DNA from: Pseudomonadota bacterium
Lineage (GTDB): Bacteria; Desulfobacterota; Binatia; UBA1149
DNA length: 64,000 bases
NCBI GenBank assembly: GCA_014382245.1
Contig: JACNKC010000097.1
Coordinates: 1 to 64,000, forward strand
Direction: 5' to 3'
Shown: positions 32,023-40,714 of the stretch, in pieces
Numbering within the stretch: position 1 is the stretch's first letter
Layout: each line of letters opens with the position of its first letter
The notes under the pieces: model-generated
Told to the model about the DNA's origin: nothing
Seen by the model: the letters and a program-made list of their open reading frames with translations, nothing else
Database searches by the model: none
Program-made: the position numbers and the translations under genes

Positions 32023-33201
32023 TTGAAACTTTCCGACCGCCTGCAGAAGGTAAAACCGTCGTCGACCATGGCGATGAACTCGCGCGTGATAGAGCTGAAG
32101 GCCTCGGGCCGCGACGTTGTCGGCTTTGCCGCCGGCGAGCCCGATTTTCCAACCTGGGACAATGTCTGCGATGCAGCCCACCAGTCCATCAGCAACGGCG
32201 AGTTCAAGTACACCCCGGTGGGTGGAACTCCCGAGATGCGGCATGCGATTACGGTCAAGCTGGCGCGTGACAACGCGCTCGACTACTCCCAGGCCGAGGT
32301 CATGGCCAGTTGCGGGGGCAAGCACACGCTGTACAACGCCATGCAGGCGTTGTTGTCCGATGGCGACGAGGTGGTGATACCCGGGCCTTACTGGGTGAGT
32401 TATCCCGACATGGTGGCGCTGTCGGGTGGCGTGCCGCGCGTGCTGTCGGCTTCGGAGAAAAACGGCTTCCTGCTGTCTGCGGCCGAGCTCGAGGCGGCGC
32501 TGACCCCGGCAACGCGCATGGTCATACTCAACAGCCCGTCCAACCCCACCGGCGCCTGCTACGACGAAACCGGCCTGCGCGAGCTGGGGGCGGTGCTCGA
32601 ACGCCACGACTGCGTGGTGTTGTGCGATGACGTCTACGAGTTCGTACGCTACGACGGCGGCCGCCCGCCGCACCTGCTCACGATGTTCCCGTCGCTCAGG
32701 GAGCGCACGGTGGTGGCCAACTCGGTGTCGAAGACCTACGCCATGACAGGCTGGAGGGTGGGCTACTGCGCTGCCCCGGCAAATGTCATCAAGGCCATGC
32801 TCACGCTGCAGGGGCAGATGACTTCGAACCCCAGCTCTATTGCCCAGGCCGCGGCCGTGGAGGCACTCACCGGCCCCCAGTCGGCGCTGGCCCCGATGAT
32901 AGAAGAGTTTGGCCGGCGACGTAACTACGTTTGCGAGCGCTTCAACGCCATCGATGGCCTGTCGGTGTCCCCGCCAGGTGGTGCGTTCTACGTCTTTGTG
33001 AACGCGCGCGATGCATTCCAACGAGCGGGCGTGGACAACGGTGATGCCTTCGCGCTGGCGATGCTCGACGGCGCCTCGGTGGGCGTGGTCGGTGGCAACG
33101 ACTTCGGCTCTTCGGATCACTTTCGCGTATCGTACGCCACCTCGATGGAGCAGCTCAGCAAGGGGCTCGACGCTATCGAGAACTGGCTGGGCGGGCTCTG
33201 A
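32023..33201 (+). CDS. Class I/II PLP-dependent aspartate-type aminotransferase
   Basis: LSDRLQKVKPSSTMAMNSRVIELKASGRDVVGFAAGEPDF, NSPSNPTGACY, VVANSVSKTYAMTGWRVGY; TTG start. Confidence 0.94.
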   Translation: MKLSDRLQKVKPSSTMAMNSRVIELKASGRDVVGFAAGEPDFPTWDNVCDAAHQSISNGEFKYTPVGGTPEMRHAITVKLARDNALDYSQAEVMASCGGKHTLYNAMQALLSDGDEVVIPGPYWVSYPDMVALSGGVPRVLSASEKNGFLLSAAELEAALTPATRMVILNSPSNPTGACYDETGLRELGAVLERHDCVVLCDDVYEFVRYDGGRPPHLLTMFPSLRERTVVANSVSKTYAMTGWRVGYCAAPANVIKAMLTLQGQMTSNPSSIAQAAAVEALTGPQSALAPMIEEFGRRRNYVCERFNAIDGLSVSPPGGAFYVFVNARDAFQRAGVDNGDAFALAMLDGASVGVVGGNDFGSSDHFRVSYATSMEQLSKGLDAIENWLGGL

Positions 33202-33206
33202 AAGCC

Positions 33207-33249
33207 GTGTCCGCCGGGCTAGTGTCCGCCGGGCTAGTGTCCGCCGGCT
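33207..33249. repeat. Intergenic 15-bp tandem repeat (gtgtccgccgggcta x2.9)
   Basis: Direct reading; lies between an aminotransferase stop and the next dehydrogenase start. Confidence 0.95.
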
Positions 33250-33274
33250 CGGATGCCCGCGGCAACTCGCAGCC

Positions 33275-34327
33275 GTGAAGCGTTGCATACTGCAGGAACC
33301 CGGGCTCATCATCGTCGAAGACGATGCGCCCGATCCCAGGCCCGGTCCCGGCGACATCGTGCTCGAGGTGCGCGCGGCGCTCACCTGCGGCACCGACCTG
33401 AAGGCCTGGCGTCGCGGCCACCCCAGGATGCCTTGTCCGACGCCCTTCGGCCACGAGTTTGCCGGCCGCGTGGTCCAGGTCGGCGCTGCAGTGGAAGGCT
33501 TCGCGCTGGACGACGAGCTGATGTCGGCCAACACCGGCCCCTGCAACAACTGTCGCTACTGCCAACGCGGCCAGCAGAACCTCTGCGAGAGCCTGATGGA
33601 CGAGATGATCCTGGGTGCATACTCGCAGTACCTGCTCATTACCGAGCGGGTGCTGCGCAGCAACGTTTACCGGCGTCCCGATCACCTGCCTTTTGAGCAC
33701 GCCGCCCTGCTCGAGCCGCTGTCGACGGTGTGCCACGGCATGTCGGGCGTGCCGCTTCGTGATCGCGACGAGTCGGCCACGGTCCTGTTACTCGGGGCCG
33801 GCCCCATTGCGTTGCTGTGGCTGGTGGCGCTCAAGCGGGCGGGTGCTGGCCGGGTGGTGGTAGCCGGGCGAAGGCCGTTCAGGCTCGAAGTGGCCAGCAG
33901 GCTGGGCGCCGACGCCGTGCTGGGCGAGGACGACGACCTCGAGGCTTCGCTTGCCCAGCTCACGGGGGGCAGGGGGGCCGACCTGGTGGTGGAGTGCACG
34001 GGCAGCATCGAGGTCTGGGAGCAGGCGCCGCAACTGGCGGCCCGCGGCGGCAGCGTGGTGTTGTTCGGTGGTTGCCCGGCCGGTTCGCGGGTGTCGCTCG
34101 ACAGCTACCGCTTGCACTACGACGGCGTGGCTATCGCGAGCCCTTTTCATTTCTGCCCGGCCGACGTCGAGGTGGCCGCCGGGCTGCTGGGCGATCCCTC
34201 GGCGAACTGGTCGCCGTTCATAACTTCAACCGCGTCGCTGGACGAGCTGCCGGCCGTGTTTGAAAACCTGGGCGCGGGCCAACAGGTCAAGTGCGCTGTT
34301 CTTCCCCACGGGCCAGGGTCGTCATGA
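33275..34327 (+). CDS. Zinc-binding medium-chain dehydrogenase (first of tandem pair)
   Basis: TCGTDLKAWRRGHP..FGHEFAGRV, CNNCRYCQRGQQNLC, LLLGAGPIALLWL; GTG start. Confidence 0.9.
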   Translation: MKRCILQEPGLIIVEDDAPDPRPGPGDIVLEVRAALTCGTDLKAWRRGHPRMPCPTPFGHEFAGRVVQVGAAVEGFALDDELMSANTGPCNNCRYCQRGQQNLCESLMDEMILGAYSQYLLITERVLRSNVYRRPDHLPFEHAALLEPLSTVCHGMSGVPLRDRDESATVLLLGAGPIALLWLVALKRAGAGRVVVAGRRPFRLEVASRLGADAVLGEDDDLEASLAQLTGGRGADLVVECTGSIEVWEQAPQLAARGGSVVLFGGCPAGSRVSLDSYRLHYDGVAIASPFHFCPADVEVAAGLLGDPSANWSPFITSTASLDELPAVFENLGAGQQVKCAVLPHGPGSS

Positions 34328-34337
34328 TGGGGCCCGA

Positions 34338-35360
34338 ATGAAAGTAGCTCGCTACTACGACGGCGACGACGTTCGCATAGAGGACCAGCCGGTACCCGAG
34401 CCGGGTCCGGGCGAGATACTCGTTCGTACTCGCGCCTGCGGCATCTGCACGGGCGACATCATGTCCTGGTACATGCGCCGCAAGGCCCCGTTGGTCTTCG
34501 GTCACGAGCCGGCCGGCGAAGTGGCTGCACTGGGCCAGGGAGTTGAGCAGCTCGAGGTCGGCGATCGCGTGTTCGTGCACCACCACGCGCCTTGCGGCAG
34601 CTGCCGACAGTGCCGGCGTGGCGCGCCGGTGCACTGCCCGACCTGGCGGCAGAACGGCCTCAGCCCCGGCGGCCTGGCCGAGTACTTTGTGGCCGCGGCT
34701 CCCAACGCTGACAACGACACGCTGCCGTTGCCCGGGGGAATAGATTTCGTGTCGGCCAGCCTCGTGGAGCCGGTGGCCTGCGTGGTGAAGTCGCTTGCCC
34801 GTGGCGCCGTTGCCGCGGGCGACACGGTGGCTGTAATCGGTGCCGGGATAATGGGCGTGTTGCACCTGTTGCTGGCTAAGCAACTGGGCGCGTCCGTGGT
34901 CGTGGCCGACATGGTGCCGGCGCGTCTCGAACGCGCTCGCTGCCTGGGCGCCGACAGCGTGGTCGACGTGCGCGAGGGCACGTTGCGCGAGGGCGTGGAG
35001 AAGGCCACTGCCGGCGCCGGGGCCGATGTGGTAATAGTGGGGCCGGGCAGCCTGCAGGCGATGAACGACGGGCTCGACGCGGCCGGCCCGGCGTCAACGG
35101 TCGTGTTCTTTACCTGCTCGAAGCCGGGCGACACACTGGAGATCGATCCGTCACGGCTCTACTTTGACGAGATCTCCATCGTGCCCAGCTACTCCTGCGG
35201 ACCCGCCGATACTCGCGCGGCGTTGGAATACATTCGCTCGGGCGTGGTGTCGGCCGACGACCTTGTTACCCACAGGTTTCCGTTGGAGAAGACCGCCGAG
35301 GCGCTGGCCATGGCGGCGCGCAGCGACGAAGCGCTCAAGACAGTGGTCGTTATCGACTGA
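34338..35360 (+). CDS. Zinc-binding medium-chain dehydrogenase (second of tandem pair)
   Basis: CGICTGDIMSWYM..FGHEPAGEV, CGSCRQCRRGAPVHC, VAVIGAGIMGVLHLLLAKQLGA. Confidence 0.91.
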   Translation: MKVARYYDGDDVRIEDQPVPEPGPGEILVRTRACGICTGDIMSWYMRRKAPLVFGHEPAGEVAALGQGVEQLEVGDRVFVHHHAPCGSCRQCRRGAPVHCPTWRQNGLSPGGLAEYFVAAAPNADNDTLPLPGGIDFVSASLVEPVACVVKSLARGAVAAGDTVAVIGAGIMGVLHLLLAKQLGASVVVADMVPARLERARCLGADSVVDVREGTLREGVEKATAGAGADVVIVGPGSLQAMNDGLDAAGPASTVVFFTCSKPGDTLEIDPSRLYFDEISIVPSYSCGPADTRAALEYIRSGVVSADDLVTHRFPLEKTAEALAMAARSDEALKTVVVID

Positions 35361-35386
35361 AGGCGAGGCTCGCCGGTTTACGACCC

Positions 35387-35611
35387 TTACTTCTGCATGC
35401 CCGTGTGGAAGATAACCTCGGACTTTTCGGCAGCGGTTTCGGCCTTGCGGGCCGCATCTTCGGCTGCTGCTGCTGCTGCCTCGGCGCGGGCCACGGCCTC
35501 GGCCACATCGCCCTGGTTGCGGGCCTTGCTCGAGGAGCTCTGCATGCCGGCACAGGCTGTGAAGGCCAGGGCCAGGGTAACTATCATCGCCGCTTGTATG
35601 GGTGCTTTCAT
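35387..35611 (-). CDS. Small Lpp-like alanine-zipper lipoprotein
   Basis: 74 aa; lipobox AFTAC then GDVAEAVARAEAAAAAAEDAARKAETAAEKSE heptad-like Ala-rich helix. Confidence 0.7.
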   Translation of the reverse strand: MKAPIQAAMIVTLALAFTACAGMQSSSSKARNQGDVAEAVARAEAAAAAAEDAARKAETAAEKSEVIFHTGMQK

Positions 35612-35771
35612 CTTTATGGGACCTCCAGGTTGTCTGTCGATGCGGAGTCTCCGCGTTTCTTTTAATTGCACAGGCCACGCAGGGGCGCAAGCTAAGCGTG
35701 GTCTTGCTACTGCCTTGCATTGGTGACGGGTGGCGCTTCGCGGGGTCGCGCGAGGCGGCTATCATCTCAAC

Positions 35772-37379
35772 ATGGCGGCGCGTGCGAGGCCCTCTGACTT
35801 GTGGCGGCAGCCGGGCAGGTCGGCGAACACGGGCCCGCGCCTGGCGGCTGCTGTCGGGCTGGCGGCGATAGCGCTCTATCTACCCGCCATCGCTTTTGAT
35901 TTGCTGTTTGACGACCTTTCGTTGCTGGGTGAGGACGGACCCGCCGGCAGCGGTGGGCTGTTGCCCTATCGCCCGCTGAGGCACCTGGCCTGGTTATCAG
36001 GGTACTGGCTTGCCGGACTACTGGGCCGGCAGGACCTGGTGGCCCCGGTGTACCACCTGGCCAACCTGCTGCTTTTTGGTGGCGTGGCGGCGACGCTGTG
36101 GTGCCTGTGCCGGAGGCTGGGGGCCAACAGCCTGCTGGCCCTCCTGTGTTGCGTGGCCTGCCTGGCCCACCCGCTGTGGGTGGAGTCGGTGGCCTACGTT
36201 TCGGGTGCCCGCGACCTGTTGGCCACGCTTTTTACGCTGTTGGCCCTGCTGGCCTGGAGCTCGGCTGACCCCGGGCAGGACAAGCCAGGGCAGGCCGCAG
36301 GGGCCGACAGGATGAGGGCGGGCGCGCTCGCCTTGCTGGCGGCACTGGCGGCCACCGCTTCAAAAGAAACCGGTCTACTGGTCGCACCGCTGTTGTTGTT
36401 GATGTGGGCATCAGGCCTGGGCCCGTTGCGTCGAGGCGCCCTGGTTGGGATCGTGATGGTGGCTGTCTCGTCGTCGGCCCTGCTGGTGGCTTATGGAGGC
36501 GTGGGCGTGTTGCCCGCCACCGCCGGCGTATTGTTGCCGGCGTCGTCCTATTCGTTTTGTGTGGGCGGTACCCTGGCGCTGCACTACGCGGCCGGGCTAC
36601 TGGTCCCCGTTGATCTGTCCGTCGACTACCCGGCGCTGTGGCAACCCTGCGTCGGGATGGGTGCGGCTGCCTGGTTGCGCGCAGCCCTCGGACTGGTTCT
36701 GCTCGCGGCGTTGGTCGCCTCCGTGGTCCTGGCCTGGCGTAGCAGAAAGGGCGACATCGAGCGCAGGCAGGCAGCCTTCGTTGTAAGCTGGACCGCGGCT
36801 GCAGGCGTGGCGCTTGTTTTCGTTGCCGGCGTCAACGAGCCGGGCGCCGATCGCCACTCGCTGCTGTTGCTGCCGCCGTTGGCCCTGGGCATGGGCCTGT
36901 TGTTGCAGCAATTGTTGCAACAGTTGTCGCAGCGGCAGCCACGGCCAGGTAAATGGCTGCCGGTGGGTCGTATCGCGGCCCTGCTGCTGATCTGCTGCGT
37001 CTTTTTGCTGGCGGGGGTCACCTTGCACAGGCAGCAGGATTGGCGCAGTCAGGCGGCCTTGTGGCGCTCAACGGTGGCTGTTCAGCCCAACTCGCCCAGG
37101 GCGCATTATAATCTTGCAGTGGTGGCGGCTGACCGTGGCCGTCGAGGCCTGGCTCAACTCAGGCTCAAGAAATTGCTCCAACGCTGGCCCGACTACCAGC
37201 CGGCCCTGCTTGCCCGCGCGAGGCTGGCCTGCGCCGGGGGAGCGCTGCACCGCGCGGGGCACTTCCTTGAGTTGGCCGCGGGCGGGGCCGCCGGCAATAA
37301 CGCTGCCGACAGGGCCGCGACCGATCGCGCGGTGCTCGCCGTTGTTAAAGACTGTCCTGTCATGGCCTGGCCGCGGTGA
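35772..37379 (+). CDS. Polytopic membrane protein, TMTC/GT-C-like with C-terminal TPR-like segment
   Basis: FDDLSLL..YRPLRHLAWLSGYWLAGL..VYHLANLLLFGGVA..HPLWVESVAYVSGARDLLATLFTLLALLAW, then SPRAHYNLAVVAADRGRRGLAQLRLKKLLQRWP. Confidence 0.68.
   Translation: MAARARPSDLWRQPGRSANTGPRLAAAVGLAAIALYLPAIAFDLLFDDLSLLGEDGPAGSGGLLPYRPLRHLAWLSGYWLAGLLGRQDLVAPVYHLANLLLFGGVAATLWCLCRRLGANSLLALLCCVACLAHPLWVESVAYVSGARDLLATLFTLLALLAWSSADPGQDKPGQAAGADRMRAGALALLAALAATASKETGLLVAPLLLLMWASGLGPLRRGALVGIVMVAVSSSALLVAYGGVGVLPATAGVLLPASSYSFCVGGTLALHYAAGLLVPVDLSVDYPALWQPCVGMGAAAWLRAALGLVLLAALVASVVLAWRSRKGDIERRQAAFVVSWTAAAGVALVFVAGVNEPGADRHSLLLLPPLALGMGLLLQQLLQQLSQRQPRPGKWLPVGRIAALLLICCVFLLAGVTLHRQQDWRSQAALWRSTVAVQPNSPRAHYNLAVVAADRGRRGLAQLRLKKLLQRWPDYQPALLARARLACAGGALHRAGHFLELAAGGAAGNNAADRAATDRAVLAVVKDCPVMAWPR
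36270..36299. repeat. Degenerate 15-bp tandem duplication (PGQDK-PGQAA)
   Basis: cccgggcaggacaag / ccagggcaggccgca. Confidence 0.6.
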
Positions 37380-37393
37380 TTGTCGCCGCCGCT

Positions 37394-39541
37394 TCAGTCG
37401 CTGCCGGGGCGGTCAGCGGCCGGCGGTCTTGCTTTGAAATAGATCGCCTCCAGGCGCAGCAACGAGACAGTGGTCGGGTACACGCGAAAGTGTTCAGGCG
37501 GAGCAGACTCGCTGGCCTGGGGCAGAAGCAGCTCAAAGCTGAAGTCGGCCACGTGCTCCTGTCGCGTAAAAATGATGCGACGGGACTGGACGCGCTTGGC
37601 CGGCAGTGCCAGGTACACCGGCCCTCGTTTTTCGAGCAGGCGCACCAGGCCAGCCACCTGGTTGGTTCCCCTGCGGTTGTGGGCCTGCACGGGCAGAACC
37701 TCGCGCTGCCAGGTCAGCCAGAGCGGGGCAGACATGCCGAGGTAGTCGAGCCGGGAGTCGACCAGCAGCGTGGCATCGTCGGGAAGCAGGGCCGCGAAGT
37801 CGCGCAGTTGCGCCCAGGTGTTTGCCCAGGGCTGCCGTCCCCACATGGGCTGGGCGGGCAGCAACAGGCCCACGGCAAGCGCGACGCCGGCAGCCACGCC
37901 GGCCAGCCTGCCGCGTGCTGTTGTGCTCTCGGTCACCATGCGCGACACCGCCAGCGTGGCCAGCACCACCAGCAAGGGCGCCAGCACCGGCACCATGCGC
38001 CTGGAGGCCCAGGGCATGATGGTGCTCACGTGCGGGTCGTAGAACAGCAGCAGGGTCGTAAGGCCGCCGAAGACCAGGAAGAAGCCGTTGCCCGTGTGGC
38101 GCATCCGCTCCTGCCACGCCAGGCGCAAGCCCAGCGGAGCCAGCAACAGCAGTGGCCATCCCAGCCAGTCAACCGTCCAACCGGGCATGTGTTCGAAGGC
38201 ATCGTCCCTGCCCGCCCAGGCAAAGCTGGCGAGCAGCGCCGTCAACGCGCCGGCAGCGCAGAACCTGGCCAGGCCCAGGCGCCTGGCCCCCACCACGAAC
38301 AGCGCACACAGCGCCACGCCGACCAGCCCGGCGGCCAGCGGTTGCTCCAGCGCGGCAAAGACCACGCCTACCTTCATCCAGGTGAACGCCAGGTCCAGGG
38401 GACCGGTCCAGGCAGCCGGCAGCAGCAGCAACTCGGTTGCCAACAGGGCGGAGGCTGCGCCCAGGCCAACAGCAAAACGTGGAGGCAGGGGTCGGCAACC
38501 CAGTCCGTGGCGGCGCAACAGGGCCCGGGCCAGCAGCGACACCAGTACAAACAGCGCGAACTCAACGCGGGCCACCGCCGCCATGCCGAGCATCACACCC
38601 GCCAGGCCGGCGTCGCTGCTGCTGCCCTCTTCTTCCCAGCCGTCGAGCAGGGCGATTGCCGCCCAGGCAAAAAAACAGGCCAGCGGTGCCGGCAGGGCCA
38701 CGTGGCCGGCGTAGTACCAGCTGGCCGAGTACGCCAGGCCGAGCACGCCGAGCGAGGCCGCCACGGCGGGTACCCGTCGGCGCAGGAAAATCCACAGCGC
38801 CCAGGCGGCGAGCGAAAGCATGAGCCCGGAGAAAGCGCCGGAGCGCGCGGGGCCGGCCACCTCGCTGGAAATTGCAGCCCATAGCATCGGCAGGGGGTGA
38901 TGGGCCGGAAGCGCCACGCTGTCGTCGTGACCCAGGTGAATCATGGAGTGAGGCAAACGCGAGAAGGGCGGCTTCCATGCTGCCCCCGGCCATACAGAGC
39001 CGAAGACCCTGCGCCGGGTAAACGTGTGGAGCCCGGTGGCCACGGGGTCGTCTTTCTCCAGCGTGCCTGACAGGGCCAGGTGGTTGCCAGCTGCCATGTA
39101 TACGCTCGAATCCCAGGAGGCCAGCTGTGTCTGCCAGGCGGGCCAGTAGAGACAGAGTACGAGCAGGGCCACCAGCGGGCCCGCACCGGCTCTCGTCCTG
39201 CCGCCAGCGGGGTCACGTTGGCGCAGCCCCCTGGACATATAGCCAACGAGGCAGGCGCCGGCGTTGACCAGCAGCAGGGTGGGCAGTGAGTAAGACCCCG
39301 TGGCAACGAGCAGCAGCCCCACGGCGCTGGTCCACGCCACGCTCAGGGCTATGCGGCCGAATGCAGGTGGCAGGGCCGTACCGCGGGTTGAGCGCATGGC
39401 CTGGCCCGGTCCGTACAGCAGCAGGTACAGCGACACCGGTGCCAGCAATAGTCTGAACAGATCCGAGGGGTTCACGCGCTTGCCGGGACATCGCGGCCCG
39501 TGTCCCGCCGAAATGCTGCCCGCCGTGGTCGGCGAACGCAA
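37394..39541 (-). CDS. GT39-like multi-pass membrane glycosyltransferase (GT-C fold)
   Basis: WDSSVYMAAGNHLALSGTLEKDDP acidic loop after TM1, many TM segments, ~700 aa; start uncertain. Confidence 0.65.
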   Translation of the reverse strand: MRSPTTAGSISAGHGPRCPGKRVNPSDLFRLLLAPVSLYLLLYGPGQAMRSTRGTALPPAFGRIALSVAWTSAVGLLLVATGSYSLPTLLLVNAGACLVGYMSRGLRQRDPAGGRTRAGAGPLVALLVLCLYWPAWQTQLASWDSSVYMAAGNHLALSGTLEKDDPVATGLHTFTRRRVFGSVWPGAAWKPPFSRLPHSMIHLGHDDSVALPAHHPLPMLWAAISSEVAGPARSGAFSGLMLSLAAWALWIFLRRRVPAVAASLGVLGLAYSASWYYAGHVALPAPLACFFAWAAIALLDGWEEEGSSSDAGLAGVMLGMAAVARVEFALFVLVSLLARALLRRHGLGCRPLPPRFAVGLGAASALLATELLLLPAAWTGPLDLAFTWMKVGVVFAALEQPLAAGLVGVALCALFVVGARRLGLARFCAAGALTALLASFAWAGRDDAFEHMPGWTVDWLGWPLLLLAPLGLRLAWQERMRHTGNGFFLVFGGLTTLLLFYDPHVSTIMPWASRRMVPVLAPLLVVLATLAVSRMVTESTTARGRLAGVAAGVALAVGLLLPAQPMWGRQPWANTWAQLRDFAALLPDDATLLVDSRLDYLGMSAPLWLTWQREVLPVQAHNRRGTNQVAGLVRLLEKRGPVYLALPAKRVQSRRIIFTRQEHVADFSFELLLPQASESAPPEHFRVYPTTVSLLRLEAIYFKARPPAADRPGSD

Positions 39542-39598
39542 TAGCTGACCGGCCCCGCTGGCGACAACTGCCCCCGGCCAGCCCTATGTCGCGAGCAC

Positions 39599-39631
39599 AA
39601 AAAAAGCGGCACCCCCCGAGAGGGGTGCCGC
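39599..39631 (-). terminator. Rho-independent terminator of the minus-strand secreted-protein gene
   Basis: Perfect 10-bp stem GCGGCACCCC-ccgaga-GGGGTGCCGC followed on the minus strand by T7. Confidence 0.92.
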
Positions 39632-39681
39632 CGGTAGACTCTGCAGTCTTGTTGGTCAGGCCGGCAAGATCGCCGGAATTA

Positions 39682-40359
39682 TCAGGTGCCGGTTCCGCCG
39701 CCGCCCATTACAGCAAACTGGTTGCCGTCAGGGTCAGACACCACGATGGTCTGCGGTGCGAGGCTCGAGCATACACCCAAGGGGGGCAGGCCCAGGCCGG
39801 CGAGCAGGGTGTTCGTGTCGCCTTTGAACTTGACCTTGCCTTTGCCGCAACCCTTTACGCAAGGGAATACGCTCTGCACGGGGAAGTCGAAGATGGTGAT
39901 CGCGACTCCGGCCGCTAAGTCGTTAACCGTAGGACGGGTAACAGACTGCAGGCTCCAGCCAGTGGCTGCAGGGCCATCAATCGGCGTAACGCCGTCGATG
40001 TCCATGATGCCAGCACACTTGACCGACTGGGTCAGGTTGTAGCACTCGGCCGTGACGCCATCACTGCAGGGCACTTCAAGCTTACCCTTGTTCTGGTAGC
40101 TGCACGAGCCCTTGGGTCCGAACGAGTAGGCCGAGTAGTAGAAAGGCGGGGTGCAACCAGGTGTACCACCAGTGCTCGTGGATGTGTTGGTGCCCGGGTA
40201 GGTAATGCTACCTACGCAGGATGCAACCGCACGAACCATGGAAGACTTGATGCCCTTGGCTTTCTTCGGCATGTCAAACAGACAGCTTTCCGCGTTGGAA
40301 ACGCCTGCAGTAAAAGCGACCAGAGCAACGGCCGCCAGGAACATAGAAAATTTCTTCAT
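39682..40359 (-). CDS. Exported Cys-rich protein of unknown function
   Basis: MKKFSMFLAAVALVAFTAGVSNAESC Sec signal; 10 Cys in the mature region; no recognised domain. Confidence 0.7.
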   Translation of the reverse strand: MKKFSMFLAAVALVAFTAGVSNAESCLFDMPKKAKGIKSSMVRAVASCVGSITYPGTNTSTSTGGTPGCTPPFYYSAYSFGPKGSCSYQNKGKLEVPCSDGVTAECYNLTQSVKCAGIMDIDGVTPIDGPAATGWSLQSVTRPTVNDLAAGVAITIFDFPVQSVFPCVKGCGKGKVKFKGDTNTLLAGLGLPPLGVCSSLAPQTIVVSDPDGNQFAVMGGGGTGT

Positions 40360-40714
40360 TGCGTCTTTTCCTCCTCTGGAAACGATCCGCCTGCCTAAGA
40401 CTGCAAAGCCCGGAGCAAAAACAGCTCCGTGTGATCACCCAGGGGCGGTGGCCACATGACTAGATTTCCCTGCAGCGGTCGTAAGGTTCCAGTTGCGTCG
40501 TTTATAGTAACTTGGCAGGCCGGTTGTCAAGGCCAAAAGCCGGGTCATTCTATTTTCGCGCTGTTTTTTACCCGGTTGGGGGGGTACCCGGTGATTTCTG
40601 TGTCCGTTCAGCAGCCTATTACGCGCCTGCGCGCTCAGCGGTACCGTGGTAGAATCGCGTTGCGGCCCAGAAATATCGCCCCCTCGATCGGGGGAGCAAC
40701 CCAACGGAACTCCA

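Noticed and set aside
31990-33549. 519-aa minus-strand ORF opposite the aminotransferase and first dehydrogenase
   Set aside because: Antisense to confident CDSs; no recognisable protein motifs
36904-36940. LLQQLLQQLSQRQ 12-bp periodic tract in the TMTC-like protein
   Set aside because: Degenerate Leu/Gln codon bias can produce this; not counted with the 15-bp set
37300-37335. AADRA-ATDRA possible 15-bp duplication at the end of the TMTC-like gene
   Set aside because: Nucleotide identity between units too low to claim
37376-38884. 502-aa plus-strand ORF opposite the GT39-like gene
   Set aside because: Gln/His/Arg-rich antisense frame of a membrane protein; compositional artefact
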